Shown: piece by piece, positions 11,613 to 26,044 of the stretch | Numbering within the stretch: the first letter of the stretch is position 1 | Layout: each line of letters starts with the position of its first letter | Assembly: GCA_030068075.1 (NCBI GenBank) | Contig: CM057841.1 | Location: 6,023,565 to 6,087,564 of the forward strand | Direction: 5' to 3' | DNA from: Paguma larvata | Lineage: Eukaryota > Chordata > Mammalia > Carnivora > Viverridae | DNA: 64,000 nucleotides | Translations under genes and position numbers: made by a program | The notes under the pieces: model-generated | The model's input: the letters and a program-made list of their open reading frames with translations, nothing else | Database searches by the model: none | Told to the model about the DNA's origin: nothing

Positions 11613-12588
11613 AAGATTATTTATGTAACCCTCATGGTAACCACAAAGCAAAAACCTATAGGAGACACAAAAGAGAAAGGAATGAAAGCATAACACTATA
11701 GGAAGTCATCAGATCACCAACGAAGACAGCAAAAGATGAAGAAAGATACTACAAAACACTGAGACGATAATTGACAAGATGACAACAGTAGGTCCTAATA
11801 GAATTCTCCAATCAAAAGACCTAGAGAGGCTAAACTCAAAACAAAACACAACCCAACTATATGCTACCTATACTAGAGTAATCAGCTTTAAGGACACACA
11901 TAGACTGAAAGTAAAAGAATTGAAAAAAATATTCCACACAAATAGAAACCAAAACAGAATAGGGGTAGCTATACTTATAGTAGATACCATAGACTTTAAG
12001 TCAACAACTGTCACAAGAGACAAAGAAGGTCATTATATAATGATAAAGGAATGAATTCATCAAGAAGATCTAAGAATTGTATGTATATATGCATCATACA
12101 TCGGAGCATCTAATTTCAGTATTAAGCAAATGTGACTAGATCTGAAGGCAGAAAAGACAGCAATCAAATATTAATAATCAATATCCCCCTTTCAACAATG
12201 GGCAGATATCCAGACAAAAAATATTAAAAAAGATATATGTGATTGAAATTCTAGTCCAAATGGATGGAACAGACACATATAGAACATTCCATTCCACTAT
12301 AGGAGCATACACACTCTCAAGTGCACACAGAATATTCTCTAAGATAAATCATATATTATATCAAACAAGTCTTAACATATTTCAGAAGACTGAAATTCTA
12401 TCGAGTACGTTTTCTTAACACAATGGCTAAAACTAGAAATCGATAAAATGAGGAAGCTTAACAATTCAAATATGTGGACATTAAACAATACATGCCTATC
12501 TAATCAACTGGCCAAAGGATAAATCAAAAGCAAAATAAAAAAGTATCTTGAGAAAAACAAAAGTGGAAACAAAATGTATGGAATGTGA

Positions 12589-12802
12589 GGGGCACCTGAG
12601 TGTATCAGTCGGTTGAGTGTTTGACTTTGGCTCAGGTCACAATCTCACAGTTCATGAGTCTGAACCCCACATTAGGCCTGATGCTGTTAGTGCAGAGCCA
12701 GCTTTAGATCCTCTGTCCCCCTCTTTCTCTGCCCCTCCCCCGCTCATGTTCACTTGCTCTTTCTCTCAAAGATAAAAATAAACATTTAAAAATATATATA
12801 TA
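12589..12802 (+). mobile_element. Feline SINE, first of three in a row
   Basis: Oldest of a head-to-tail triplet. Its target-site duplication TATGGAATGTGA lies at 12577-12588 and again only after the third element, at 13273-13284. The next two therefore landed in its A-rich tail. Confidence 0.87.
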
Positions 12803-13005
12803 TGGGGGGCACCTAGGTGGCTCAGTCGGTTAAGCGGCCGACTTCGGCTCAGGTCATGATCTCGCGGTCTGTGAGTTTGGGCCCCGTGTCAGGCTCTGTG
12901 CTGATGGCTCAGAGCCTGGAGCCTGCTTCAGATTCTGTGTCTCCTGCTCTCTCTGCCCTTCCCTCGCTCACGCTCTGTCTCTATGTCTCTCAAAAATAAA
13001 AAATA
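12803..13005 (+). mobile_element. Feline SINE, second of three
   Basis: Closer to the young consensus (CGACTTCGGCTCAGGTCATG) than the first copy. Inserted in the tail of the preceding SINE. Confidence 0.88.
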
Positions 13006-13260
13006 GGGGCGTCTGGGTGGCTCAGTCGGTTGAGCATCCGACTTCGACTCAGGTCATGATCTCACAGTCTGTGAGTTCGAGCCCCGCATCGGGCTCTGTG
13101 CTGACAGCTCAGAGCCTGGAGCCTGCTTCCGATTCTGTGTCTCCTTCTCTCTCTGTCCCTCCCCCACTCATGCTCTGTGTCTCTCTCTGTCTCAAAAATA
13201 AATAAACATTAAAAAAATAAATAAATAAAAATAAAAAAAAATTTAAAAAAACGCTACAAA
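13006..13260 (+). mobile_element. Feline SINE, third of three
   Basis: Young-looking copy followed by a long A-rich tail with AAATAAAT repeats. Inserted in the tail of the second element. Confidence 0.88.
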
Positions 13261-14956
13261 TATGTATATATATATGGAATGTGAAAAGGCAGTTCTAAGA
13301 AAAAGGTTTAGAGCAATAAATGCCAGCTCTAAAAAAAAAAAAAAAATCTCAAACAACCTAACTTCACACCTTAAGAAACAAGAAAAATAACAAACTAAGA
13401 CCAAAGTTAGAAAAACAAATGAAAACACAAAGATCAGACCAGAAATGAAATAGAAACTAGAAAAATAAAAAGATAAACAATACTAAGAGCTGGTTTTCTG
13501 AACAGAAAGTTGAAAAACCTTTAGCTAGACTTAGAACAAAGGCAAGACTCAAATAAATTAATGCAGAAATAAAAGAGGAGAAATTGCAAGTGAGAGCACA
13601 GAAACACAAAGGATCATAAAAGACTACTATGAACTATTAATACCAACATATTAGATAACCTAGAATAAAGTCCTAGAAATATACAACCAATCAACACTGA
13701 ACTGTAAGACATAGAAAATCCAAATGACAAGGAAAATGATTCAGTAATCAAATATCTCCCGACAAAGAAAAGGTCACGAGCAGATGATTTCTATCAACAT
13801 CTTAAGGATTAAATTCTCAAGTTCTTCCAATAATTTGAAGGGGAAGCAACATTTTCAAACTCACTTTAGGAGGCTAGAATTAGGACACCAAAGTACCTGA
13901 CAAGAAAACAAAATTACAGGCCAACATCCCTAAAGAACATAGATGTAAAAAAGCTCAACAAAATCTTAGCAAACCAAAATTCAACAGTATATGAAAATAA
14001 TAATAAACCGATCAAGTGAGATTTATCCCTGAGATACAAGGGTGGTTCCTCATTAGTAAATCGGCCAATGTGTTCTATCTTATTAAGAGAATGAAGACCA
14101 AAACTCATACAATCATATGAATAGATATAGAAAAAAACACTTGACAAAATTCAGAATCCTTTTATGATAAAAACTCCCCAAAATTAGGTATAGAAGACAT
14201 ACACCATGATTCACAAAGACTATATATAAGCCCGCAGCTAAATGCACATCCTATAGTGAAAAGGTAAAAACTTTTCCTCTATAATCAGGAACAAAACAAG
14301 GATGTCCATTCTCATAACTGCTATTCAAAATAGTACTGGAACTCCTATCCAGAGCAATCAGACAAGAAAAAGAAAGACACCCAAATCAGAAAAGAAGTAA
14401 AACTATTTGCAGATGACAAAGATCTTGTATAAAGAAAACTGTAAAAAGTCCACCAGAAAACTGTCGAAATTAAGTTTACAAAATAAAAAATCTACATACA
14501 AAAATCAGATGTGCCTGTTACTAACAATGAAATATATCAAAAGAAATTAAGAAACCAATTCCATTTAACAATAGCATTTAAAAAATAAAATACTTACGAA
14601 TACATTTAGCCAAGCAGAAGATATGTACAATGAAAACTATTTCATTAATGAAAGAAACTGAAGACACACATTAATGGCAAGATACCCCATGCTTGTAGAT
14701 TGAAAGAATTACTATTAAAATATTTCTACTACATAAAGCAACCTAAAGTTGAATGCAATCTCTACAAAAATCTAACGGCATTTTTACCAGAAACAGAAAC
14801 AGAATCCTAAAATCTGAGGCACAAATGACTTAAATAGCCAAAGAAATCTTGATCACAAAGATCAAAGTTAGAAGGATCACACTTTGTGATTTCAAACTAT
14901 ACCAGAAAACAATGGCAATCAAAATATTATGGTACTGGAATTAAAAAACAAACAAA

Positions 14957-15165
14957 CATGCAGGTGGTTCAGTTGGTTAAGCATCTCACTCTTGATTTTA
15001 GCTCAGGTCATGATCACATGGTACATGAGATCGAGCCCTGAGTTGAGATCTGCGCTGACAGTGCAGAGCCTGCTTGGGATTCTCTCTCCCTCTCTCTGCA
15101 TCCCTCATGTGCTCTCACGCACCCGTGCTCTTTCTCTCTCTCAAAATGAAATAAACAAGCGTTTA
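14957..15165 (+). mobile_element. Feline SINE
   Basis: Diverged copy with a recognisable head (GTGGTTCAGTTGGTTAAGCA), at the junction between the old L1 and the Tigger1 element. Confidence 0.82.
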
Positions 15166-15181
15166 TAAAAGTGCTATTCCA

Positions 15182-15407
15182 GGAGCACCTGGGTGGCTCA
15201 GTCAGTTAGGTGTCCAACTTCGGCTCAGGTCATGATCTTGCAGTTCGTGAGTATGAGCTCCACATCGGGCTCTGTGCTGACAGCTCAAAGCCTGGAGCCT
15301 GCTTCAGATTCTAGTTCTCCCTCTCTCTCTGTCCCTCCCCCCATTCACATTCTGTCTCTCTCTCTCAAAAATATATTTTTTTTAATTAGGATAAATTATT
15401 TAAAAAA
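15182..15407 (+). mobile_element. Feline SINE in Tigger1
   Basis: Target-site duplication AAAGTGCTATTCC (about 15168-15181) and AAAGTGCTACTCC (about 15409-15421) comes from Tigger1 sequence, proving insertion into that element. Confidence 0.88.
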
Positions 15408-16621
15408 AAAAGTGCTACTCCAGTGAACACACAAATGATAAGAACACAAAACAGCCTTACTACGGAGACAAAGTTTTCGTGCTCTGGACAGAAGATCAAA
15501 GCGGCCACAACATTCCCTGAAGCCAAAGCCTGATCCAGAGCAAGGCCCTAACTCTCTCCACTTCTATGAAGGCTGGGGGAGCTGAGGCAGCTGCCGAAGA
15601 CAAGTTTAAAGTAGCAGAGGTTGGCTCATGACGCTGAAGGAAAGAAGCCGTCTCTGTTACAGCAAAGACAAGGTGGGGCAGCACGTGCTGACGCAGAAGC
15701 TGCAGCAAGCGCTTCGGAAGACCTAGCGGAGATCGTTCATGAAGGTGGCTGCACTGAAGCAAAGATTTTCCAAATGCAGACAAAGCAACCTTCGACTGCA
15801 AGATGCCATCTAGCACTTTCATAGCTGGAGAAGTCAGGCTGGGCTTCGAAGGACAGGCCGACTTTCCTCTTAGGGCCAGGACTCATGTATCATTCTGAAA
15901 ATCCCAGGGCCCTTAGGAATTCTGCTAAATCTATTCTGCCCGTGCTATAACTAGAACGGCAAAGTCTGGATGACAGCACATCTGCTTATAATATGGCTTA
16001 CTGAATATTTTAAGCCCACTGTTGAGACGCAGTGCTCAGAAAAAAAGATTTCTTTCAAAATATCACTGCTCACTGACAAAGCACCCATGAGCTCTGATGG
16101 AGATATATGACAAGCTTAACATCCCATGCCTACCAACATAACATCCATTCTGTAGCCTACGGATCAAGGAATAATTTTGATTTTCAAGTATTATTATTAA
16201 GTATTAAGAAATACCATCTGTAAGACCAGAGCTGCCACAGTGATTCTTCTGATGGATCTGGGCAAAGTAAATAAAAAACTTCTAGAAAGGATTCACTGTT
16301 CTACCTGCCACTCATGGGTGGCAGAGGTCAAAGTATCAACAGGAGATTGGAAGAAGCTGATTTGAAGCCTCATGGACAACTTTGAAGGGTTCTGTGGAGA
16401 ACGTAACTGCAGGTGTGGTGGAAACGGCAAGAGAACCAGAGCTGGGGCTGGGGGATGCGACTGAATTGCAGCAAGCTCATGATAAAACTTGAATGGACAA
16501 GGAGTTGCTTCATATGGATGAGCAAAGAAAGTAGTTTACTGAGATGGAATCCAAAATTTTAAAAATATAAAAACACTGTTATTTAACTATCCTGGAATTA
16601 ACATTTTTAAAAATTCAAAAA

Positions 16622-16752
16622 GGGCCGTCTGAGGGGCTTAGATAACCGTCTGACTCTTGATTTCAGCTCAGGTCATGATCTCACAGTTTGTGGGTTCTGC
16701 AGTGATAGAACTTTTGATATTTCTCAAAATAAAATAAACTTTAAAAAAAAAT
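16622..16752 (+). mobile_element. Internally deleted SINE in Tigger1
   Basis: Has a SINE head and A-rich tail but has lost most of the CT-rich body; about 130 bases. It is immediately followed by a second, complete SINE. Confidence 0.75.
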
Positions 16753-16760
16753 TTCAAACA

Positions 16761-16980
16761 GGGGCGCCTGGGTGGGTGGCTCAATCGATTAAGCGTCTGA
16801 CTACGACTCAGGTCATGATGTCACAGCGCATGAATTTGAGTCCCGTGTCAGGCTCTGTGCTGACAGCTCAGAGCCTGGAGCCTGCTTTGGAGTCTGTGTC
16901 TTCCTCTCTCTTTCTCTGCCCCTCTTCTGCTCATACTCTCTCTCTGTCTCTCAAGGATATATATAAACATCAAAAAAAAA
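16761..16980 (+). mobile_element. Feline SINE in Tigger1
   Basis: Full-length type; the head has a four-base repeat (GGGTGGGTGG). Flanks show ATTTCAAACA and AATTCAAAGA, an imperfect target-site duplication. Confidence 0.87.
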
Positions 16981-17528
16981 TTCAAAGAGATGGAATCTAC
17001 TCCTGGTGAAGATGTTGTGAAGACTGTGGAAATGACAACAAAGAATTTAGAATATTACATACACTTAGCTGATAAAGCACAAAAGGGTTTGTGGGGACTG
17101 ACTCCAATTCTGAAAGAAGTTCTAGTGTGGGTAAAATGCTATAAAACAGCATTGCATGCTACAGAGAAATCATTCATGAGAGGAAGAACAATCAATGCGG
17201 CAAGCTTCATTGTTGTCTTATTTTAAGAAACTGCCACCCTGGGCAGGCACTAGTTATGAACATCAAGGCAAGACTCTTCACCAACAAAACGTTGACTTGC
17301 TGGAATTTCAGATGATAGTACCATTTTTCAGCAATAAACTATTTTTAAATTAGCTACATTGTTTTTTGAGACATAATACTATGGCAGACTGAATATACTA
17401 CAATGTAAATATAACTTTTATGTGCACTGAGAAAACAAAAAATTCATCTGACTTGCTTTATTGTGATGTTTGCTACATTGTGGCGGTCTGGAGCCAAACC
17501 ACAATATCTCCAAGGTATGCCTACAGAA

Positions 17529-17845
17529 TGCCAGAAGCTGGGAGGTGGAGGAAATGGGGAGATGTTGGTCAAATGGTACAAATGTTCAGTTTTAAGATGA
17601 AAAGATTCTGAAAATGTAACATACATGTGGTGACTGCAGTTAACAATGATGCTGTATACTTGAAATTTACTGAAAGTACTGAAAGTAGATCTTAAGCATT
17701 CATACAAAAAAATAACATAATAATTTTACGAGGTGATGGATATTTAATTAACTTCAATTGTGGAAATTATATCATAGTTTATACATATATCAAATCATTA
17801 CACTGTGCACTTGAATATATATAATTTTAAATTTCCAGAAGGTTG
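17529..17845 (+). mobile_element. L1 3' end, probably end of the intron-2 L1
   Basis: L1 3' terminal sequence (GAAGCTGGGAGG, GTACACTTGAAATTTACT-like and CACTGTGCACTTGAATATAT words). The equivalent piece lies at 41170-41460 in gene B intron 2. Both are followed by shared intron sequence after about 100-200 bases, so the insertion looks ancestral to A and B. Confidence 0.65.
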
Positions 17846-18015
17846 GGGAGGGGGCGGAGAAAATACACCTAAAGTACAGACCTTGCAGGAGTTTATGGTT
17901 CAGTTATGGTTAGCTATGGTTCAGCTAAGTACTGACCATGATAATGTCTGCAAACCCAGCACAAGCAGACATGAGGACATGTCAGCTAAAAGAAGGGATG
18001 AAAACATGGGATACC

Positions 18016-18116
18016 AGGGAGCCTGGCTGGCTCAGTCAGTAGAGCATGCAATTCCTGACTTCAGGGTTGTGAGTTCAAGCCCCAAGGCTGTACAGCTTAC
18101 TTAAAACAAACAAACA
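18016..18116 (+). mobile_element. Short CAN-SINE
   Basis: Short-form element of about 100 bases with tRNA-like head and CAAACAAACAAG tail, in gene A intron 2 near the KRAB exon. Absent from the paralogous site in gene B. Confidence 0.8.
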
Positions 18117-18387
18117 AGTGACATGGATCTGTACTCACTGACCCAAGCGAAGAGGGCGAGCATGGTGGAATCCGTTATGATCACTAAAAATCTACTAACC
18201 TCGAATCTTCCCCTACGAGGGTTCAGTACGGCAGGTACTGAGATTGCAGGGTAGAGAAGAGGACAGTGCAAACAAACCAGCCCTATTGACACAGCAACTA
18301 CCCAGAAAGCTGAGAACCCGCAGTGCCCACCCACAGTCCACAGTGAAAGAGACTGAGGAGGGGTGGGTGGGGAGAGAACAGGACCTA

Positions 18388-21438
<3,051 letters not shown>

Positions 21439-21471
21439 CTGAGCCGGGTCCCTGGGCGCGGCCGCCGCCAT
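21439..21471 (-). CDS. Gene A exon 1: start codon exon
   Basis: Eleven codons, MAAAAPRDPAQ, ending CAG before the donor GTAAAC, phase 0 to the KRAB exon. The MAAA...PAQ start is typical of this KRAB zinc-finger group, and the same exon recurs at 44794-44826 and 60355-60387. The start is chosen because it is the only ATG in this conserved exon and is in frame with the KRAB box. Confidence 0.93.
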
Positions 21472-21839
21472 CGGACTCTGTGGGCGGAGCGGAGCCCGGA
21501 GTGGCGGGAGGGGAGCCGACACCCGCCACGAGAGAGCTCGGGCAGCGTCGTCCCGAACAGCGGACCCGCCTCTCAGCCGTGGGGACAACGACTGCTGAGG
21601 CTTGACAGTTCCGTCACTTCGGTACCGCCCCGGCACGCCCGAGAGCAGCAAAATGGCCGCCACAAGGAGAAGGCAGGAAGTCCCGCCCCTACGGGATGAA
21701 TTCCTGCGGAAATGCTTCCATTGGTTCAATTCCGTGCATGGTCTTCTGGGTAATGTAGTTGGCCGACCCCTAGAGGCCGCCGGAAGGGTTTTCTCTATCC
21801 CGACCAGACCATTGGCCGTGCGGTTCCCCAAAGGATGCT

Positions 21840-22590
21840 CCTCCCAAAGGAGGTAAGGGGTTTGCTCCTTGTGAACTGCGGTGAAGAGGCATAATTTTAA
21901 ACTCCATGAATGTCAGCCTCTTCCTAGAGGATAATATTGTTATCGAGATGTTCCCAAATCCACTGATCTAAACGGTCATATCATTCCATAGGTCAATCGG
22001 ACATAAAATAATCCCCACATACCTGAAAGCAGTATGTTATTCCTCCTCAAATGAATGTAGCTGATGCATTTGTCATCAGTTTTGTGAGTTCAATTATGAT
22101 TGGCTAGGAGCAACGGAAAAACCTTTATACAGCCCATGACTGGGAATAAAGAAGAGAGATGTTAGGCCACCCTGAAGCAGGTGAACAAGCATGATCTCTG
22201 CCTCTGGTTCCCACCGAAAATTTGTGCCTTGCCTGTAGGGTCAGTGGTTGTGTCTCACCCATTTTTAACTATCTAATATTTCTTACTCAGTATTCTAAGA
22301 TATACTCAATTCTACTTAGCAAAGTAACATCTACCTCAAAAGGAGACCAACCTTAGTGCCATTTTAGTTTGGGTCAGTGGCTACAACTTTCACAGTTGCA
22401 GAATGTCTGATACAGAGTATCTGAACCTCCAGATAAAGGGGATTGACCTCCATGATATCATGTCCTGGCTGGTAAGCGATTATCATTTTCCAGTGATTGC
22501 AGGTACAGTTCTGCATGGAGAATTGAGATTATTTCAGAAGGGCAGTTTGGAAATGCAAATTTCAGAAAATTAGTAATAATACGTTTGTTC
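21840..22590. other. Upstream flank of gene A, paralogous to gene B flank
   Basis: No gene. Stretches here match 45230-46020 upstream of gene B (for example TTTGCTCCTTGT, GACATAAAA, and GCCACCCTGAAGCAGGTG versus GCCACCCTGACGCAGGTG). The duplicated block therefore includes several kilobases upstream of the promoter. Confidence 0.55.
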
Positions 22591-22702
22591 TTTTTTTTTA
22601 AGGTTCTATTTTTAAGTAATCTCTGTACCTAACTTGGGGCTTGAAATCACAACCCTGAGATCAAGAGTCACATGCTCTTCTGACTGAGGTAGCGTGCCCC
22701 AG
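22589..22702 (-). mobile_element. Short CAN-SINE, minus strand
   Basis: Short form in reverse: CTTGGGGCTTGAAATCACAA followed by ATCAAGAGTCACATGCTC. About 114 bases. Confidence 0.78.
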
Positions 22703-22996
22703 TAATAAAGTGTTTGCAGCTTACAAATAGTGTAGGAAATAGCTCTGGGAAGTACTAGGGGATGTTGAAGAAAGTTAAGATGTTAGAAAAATTTTAGCAG
22801 AGCTGTTTTTCTTGAAAACATTAAGCAATACCACCTTGAAGGGAAGAGTGGAAGTGAACATTTACAGTGGCCAGATTAGTAAAAATGGACAAGAAACTGA
22901 GGTGTCCTGTGTATTCACAGCCCTACCAATGTTCATTAAGTAAATACTCAGTTGCAGGCACTTAGGCACTTTTGTAGTGTGAATGAAAACATTAGA

Positions 22997-23207
22997 GGAC
23001 ACACGAGTGGCTCAGTTGGTTAAGCATCAGACTTTCGATTTTGGCTCAGGTCATGATCTCACCATTTGCAAGTTCGAGCCCCACATCAGGCTCTCTGTTG
23101 TTAGCCCATTTCAGATTCTCTGTCCCACCCTCTCCCAAGCCCTCCCCCACTTGTTCTCTCTCACTCTCTCTCTCAAAAATAAATAAACATTAAAAAAAGT
23201 TAAAAAA
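22997..23207 (+). mobile_element. Feline SINE
   Basis: Head ACACGAGTGGCTCAGTTGG, CT-rich body and AAATAAATAAACATTAA tail. Flanked by GAAAACATTAGA and GAAACATTAGGA. Confidence 0.86.
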
Positions 23208-23276
23208 AGAAACATTAGGATACTGGAAAGACAAAGACTCATGCAATTTACATTCTTCAAAGAACACAGGTAGGTA

Positions 23277-24230
23277 GCAATCCCTATCGAAATAATACCA
23301 GCATTCTTCACAGAGCTAAAACAAACAATCCTAAAATTCATATGGAACCAGAAAAGACCCCGAATAGCCAAAGCAATCCTGAAAAAGAAAACCAAAGCTG
23401 GAGGCTTCACAATCTCAGACTTCAAACTGTATTACAAAGCTGAGCACGGCTCCAGTGGGGCAATCACTTAGTGCGTGGGTATTTAAAAGGCAAAGGTGTA
23501 ATCATCAAGACAGTATGGTACTGGCACAAAAACAGACACTCAGATCAATGTAACAGAATAGAGAACCCAGAAATGGACCCACAAACATATGACCAACTAA
23601 TCTTTGGCAAAGCAGGAAAGAATAGCCAATGGAATAAAGACAGTCTCTTCAACAAATGGTGCTGGGAAAACTGGACAGCGATGTACAGACAAATGAACCT
23701 GAACCATGTTCTTACACCATACACAAAAATAAACTCAAAATGGATGAAAGACCTAAACATAAGACAAGAAGCCATCAAAATCCTAAAGGAGAAAACAGGC
23801 AAAAACCTCTTTGACCTCAGCCGCAGCAACTTCTTACTCAACACGTCTCTGGAAGCAAGGGAAACAACAGCAAAAATGAACCATTGGGAACTCATCAAGA
23901 TAAAAAGCTTCTGCACAGTGAAGGAAACAATCAGGAAAACTAAAAGGCAACTGATAGAATGGGAGAAGATATTTGCAAACGACATATCATATAAAGGGTT
24001 AGTATCCAAAATCTATAAAGAACTTATCAAACTCGACACCCAAAAAACAAATAATCCAGTGAAGAAATGGGCGAAAGACATGAATAGACACTCCTCAAAG
24101 AAGACATCCAGATGGCTGACAGACACATGAAAAAATACTCAACATAACTCATCATCAGGGAAATACAAATCAAACCCACAATACCACCTCACAACTGTCA
24201 GAATGGCTAACATTAACAACTCAGGCAATA
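23277..24230 (+). mobile_element. L1 ORF2 3' fragment
   Basis: L1 reverse-transcriptase C-terminal region in plus orientation. An open stretch at 23471-24130 encodes 219 residues with L1 ORF2 signatures ([62 protein letters not shown]). It is truncated on both sides and lacks the endonuclease and catalytic core, so it is a dead fragment. It is fairly well preserved compared with the intron-2 L1 and hence younger. Confidence 0.88.
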
Positions 24231-24245
24231 TCAGTGCATAAGGGA

Positions 24246-24619
24246 CTAGAATGTGGATTCTTTTCTGCTTGGTTTTTGATCCTTATGTTCCTTTATGGTG
24301 GCCTCAGATTTGTCCAGCCCATGCTGGCAGACATTCATGAGCCCATTCAAGCCTCTCTGAAATGGTTGAACAGCTGGAAGAGTACCTCGAGTCTAAATGC
24401 ATAAATTAATTTTGCTCTCTGAAGGATGGGTTGTAGTGTAACCATAAAATTCCACTTCCGGGTTCTTTATGATTGTATAATGAAGAGAATTTCTTAGGGT
24501 ATGGTCTTCCTTCTCGTGCAATACAAATGTCACACATTTCCAGGGCTGTCTTCCTCTCACCTTCAGCCTTTGAGGTTCAATCCAGATATTTTTCTCTCCA
24601 GCTCCTGGTCCTCTTCCAT
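24246..24619 (-). pseudogene. POLR1D: POLR1D processed pseudogene
   Basis: Intronless minus-strand copy of the RNA polymerase I/III subunit D (AC19-type) coding sequence. The start reads [15 protein letters not shown] frameshift follows near 24575, then a short deletion. The conserved body is legible as [18 protein letters not shown], then [20 protein letters not shown], then KINLCI. An in-frame TAG replaces the next codon, after which [16 protein letters not shown] continues to the normal ESTF stop at 24246. Frameshift, stop and lack of introns show a dead retrocopy. Its 3' end abuts the L1 fragment, which may have mobilised it or landed beside it. Confidence 0.9.
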
Positions 24620-24732
24620 CATGTGGGAGGCTTCCTGAAACCTCAGGTGGTACCAGAGGGTACCTCACAAATGGTGAGGGCAAAGCAGGAAGGAAGGAAA
24701 AACTTACACAAGGAGCCAAGGACAGAAGCAAA

Positions 24733-24813
24733 AATGAATAAACATTTAAAAAAAAAGATTCTCTCTCTCCATCTGCCCCTTCCCTGCTCTCTTTTTCTCA
24801 AAAAAAAAAATCG
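24733..24813 (+). mobile_element. Partial SINE body and tail
   Basis: Only the CT-rich 3' part and an A-rich tail are visible; the tRNA-like head is missing. Confidence 0.5.
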
Positions 24814-24939
24814 AAAACTTAAAAAAGCCAATTTATAGTTTTGCAGCATTTATAGAATTATACTAGTTGTATCCCCAACTAGATCTCCTGAATGTGGAGC
24901 CTCATTATTTATGTCTTTGAAGAAGAGAACACATGAAGT

Positions 24940-25310
24940 GAGAGCTGTGTTAGTCTGCTGGGGCAGCCACAACAAAATGCCACAGACCGGGTGGCTTCAA
25001 AAACAGAATGTATTTCTCACAGTTCTGGACGCTGGGAGTGTGAGATAAAGAGGTCAACAGGTTCGGTGACCTGTGGTCTCCCTCCTTGGCTTGTGGATGG
25101 CCACTTTCTAGCTGTGTCCTTATGGGGACTTTTCCTCCTGGCGAGCATAGTGTTGGTGTCTATTCCTCTTAAAAGAAAACCACTTCGAATAGGGTAGGAC
25201 CCCACCCTAGTGACCTCATTTAACCTTAATGACCTCTTTAAAAGTAGTCACTTAGGGGTTAGGTCTCCAACATATGAAACGTATTATATTAATGTTTTAG
25301 TGGTAATAAA
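24940..25310 (-). mobile_element. MaLR-type LTR fragment (MLT1/MST-like)
   Basis: Read on plus: TTAGTCTGCTGGGGCAGCCA, ACAGACCGGGTGGCTTCAAA, CTCACAGTTCTGGACGCTGG, CCTTGGCTTGTGGATGGCC, and later ACCTTAATGACCTCTTTAAA and CAACATATGAA. This is the reverse of a MaLR-like LTR. A paralogous copy lies at about 46240-46580, so it was present before the A/B duplication. Confidence 0.6.
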
Positions 25311-25488
25311 AGGCAAAGGAGCTACTAAACTTAGATGATAAACAAAGACCTTTCAACTATTTGAAAGTATCTTCCAGTTGCTGATGGCTCACGATAACTT
25401 CTAAAAGTGACTTTTATGAAAATGTAATTTCCAAAAGGTGCATTTAGTGGTATTTACTTACAGTATCAACTGTAAATGCATTGTTTCT

Positions 25489-25706
25489 TTTTGTTTGTTT
25501 TAAGTTTATTTATTTATTTTGAGAGAGACAGAGACAGCACATATGGAGGAGGGGCAGAGAGAGAGGGAGAGAAAGAGAATCCCAAGCAGGCTCCACAAGG
25601 ATAGCATGGAACCCAATGTGGGATTCAAACTCACAAAATGTGAGATCATGACCTGAACTGAAACCAAGACTCGGTTGCTTAACTGACTGAGCCACCCAGG
25701 TGCCTT
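25489..25706 (-). mobile_element. Feline SINE, minus strand
   Basis: Target-site duplication TGTAAATGCATTGTTTCT (25471-25488) and TGTAAATGCATTATTTCT (25707-25724). Ends on plus with GAGCCACCCAGGTGCC. Confidence 0.9.
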
Positions 25707-25750
25707 TGTAAATGCATTATTTCTAAGAACTATTTAAAACAAAGAAAATG

Positions 25751-25932
25751 GGGTGCCTAGGTGGCTCAGTCAGTTAAGTGTATGACTTCGGCTCACATGA
25801 TCTCATGGTTCATGAGTTTGAGCCCCACATCCGGCTCTTCCCTGATGGTGTGGAGCCTGCTTGGAATTCTCTGTCTCCCTCTCTCTATGCCCCTCCTCCC
25901 TCTCTTTCAAAATAAATAAACTTAAAAAAAAA
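25751..25932 (+). mobile_element. Feline SINE
   Basis: Head GGGGTGCCTAGGTGGCTCAG with a short internal deletion (CTCACATGATCTCATGG). CT-rich body and AAATAAATAAAC tail. Confidence 0.85.
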
Positions 25933-26044
25933 TTCAAATACCTACAAAAGAAAACAACTTCTATTAAAAAAATATTACAAAGTGCTAAAATATAGAGTTT
26001 AATAAAGTAAAATACATTTCTTTCTATTGAAACTTAGTATTTTG

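Larger units (their letters stand above)
8400..14956 (+). mobile_element. Old, nearly full-length L1, fragmented
   Basis: Intron 2 of gene A is mostly one ancient LINE-1 in plus orientation. 8400-9450 looks like 5' leader (the element's ATGTACAGACATCAATGCAAG region). 9600-9950 and 10650-11070 are ORF1-side sequence. 11640-14950 is ORF2 with many stops and shifts, yet the endonuclease-side peptide DKEGHYIMIK (near 12020) and the reverse-transcriptase FADD-type motif (near 14407) are readable. SINEs and a MER2 element interrupt it. An L1 3' end at 17530-17840 probably belongs to the same insertion. The product is dead; no intact ORF remains. Confidence 0.75.
15168..17528 (+). mobile_element. 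Tigger1 DNA transposon, 5'-truncated
   Basis: A TcMar/pogo-type element. From AAAGTGCTACTCCAGTG to the terminal TCTCCAAGGTATGCCT near 17510-17522, I recognise the Tigger1 sequence along its length. The transposase frame is broken but legible in pieces (GEDVVKTVEMTTKNLEYYI near 17005), and the 3' UTR and terminal repeat follow. The first part of the element is missing. Three SINEs interrupt it (15182-15407, 16622-16752, 16761-16980). It lies in gene A intron 2, apparently inside the old L1, and has no counterpart in gene B. Confidence 0.88.

Noticed and set aside
15496..15824. ORFs of 67-108 residues
   Set aside because: Part of the Tigger1 transposase region, minus-strand and frame-shifted readings.
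23471..24130. 219-residue plus-strand ORF as a host gene
   Set aside because: Clear L1 ORF2 C-terminal fragment without start context or catalytic core.
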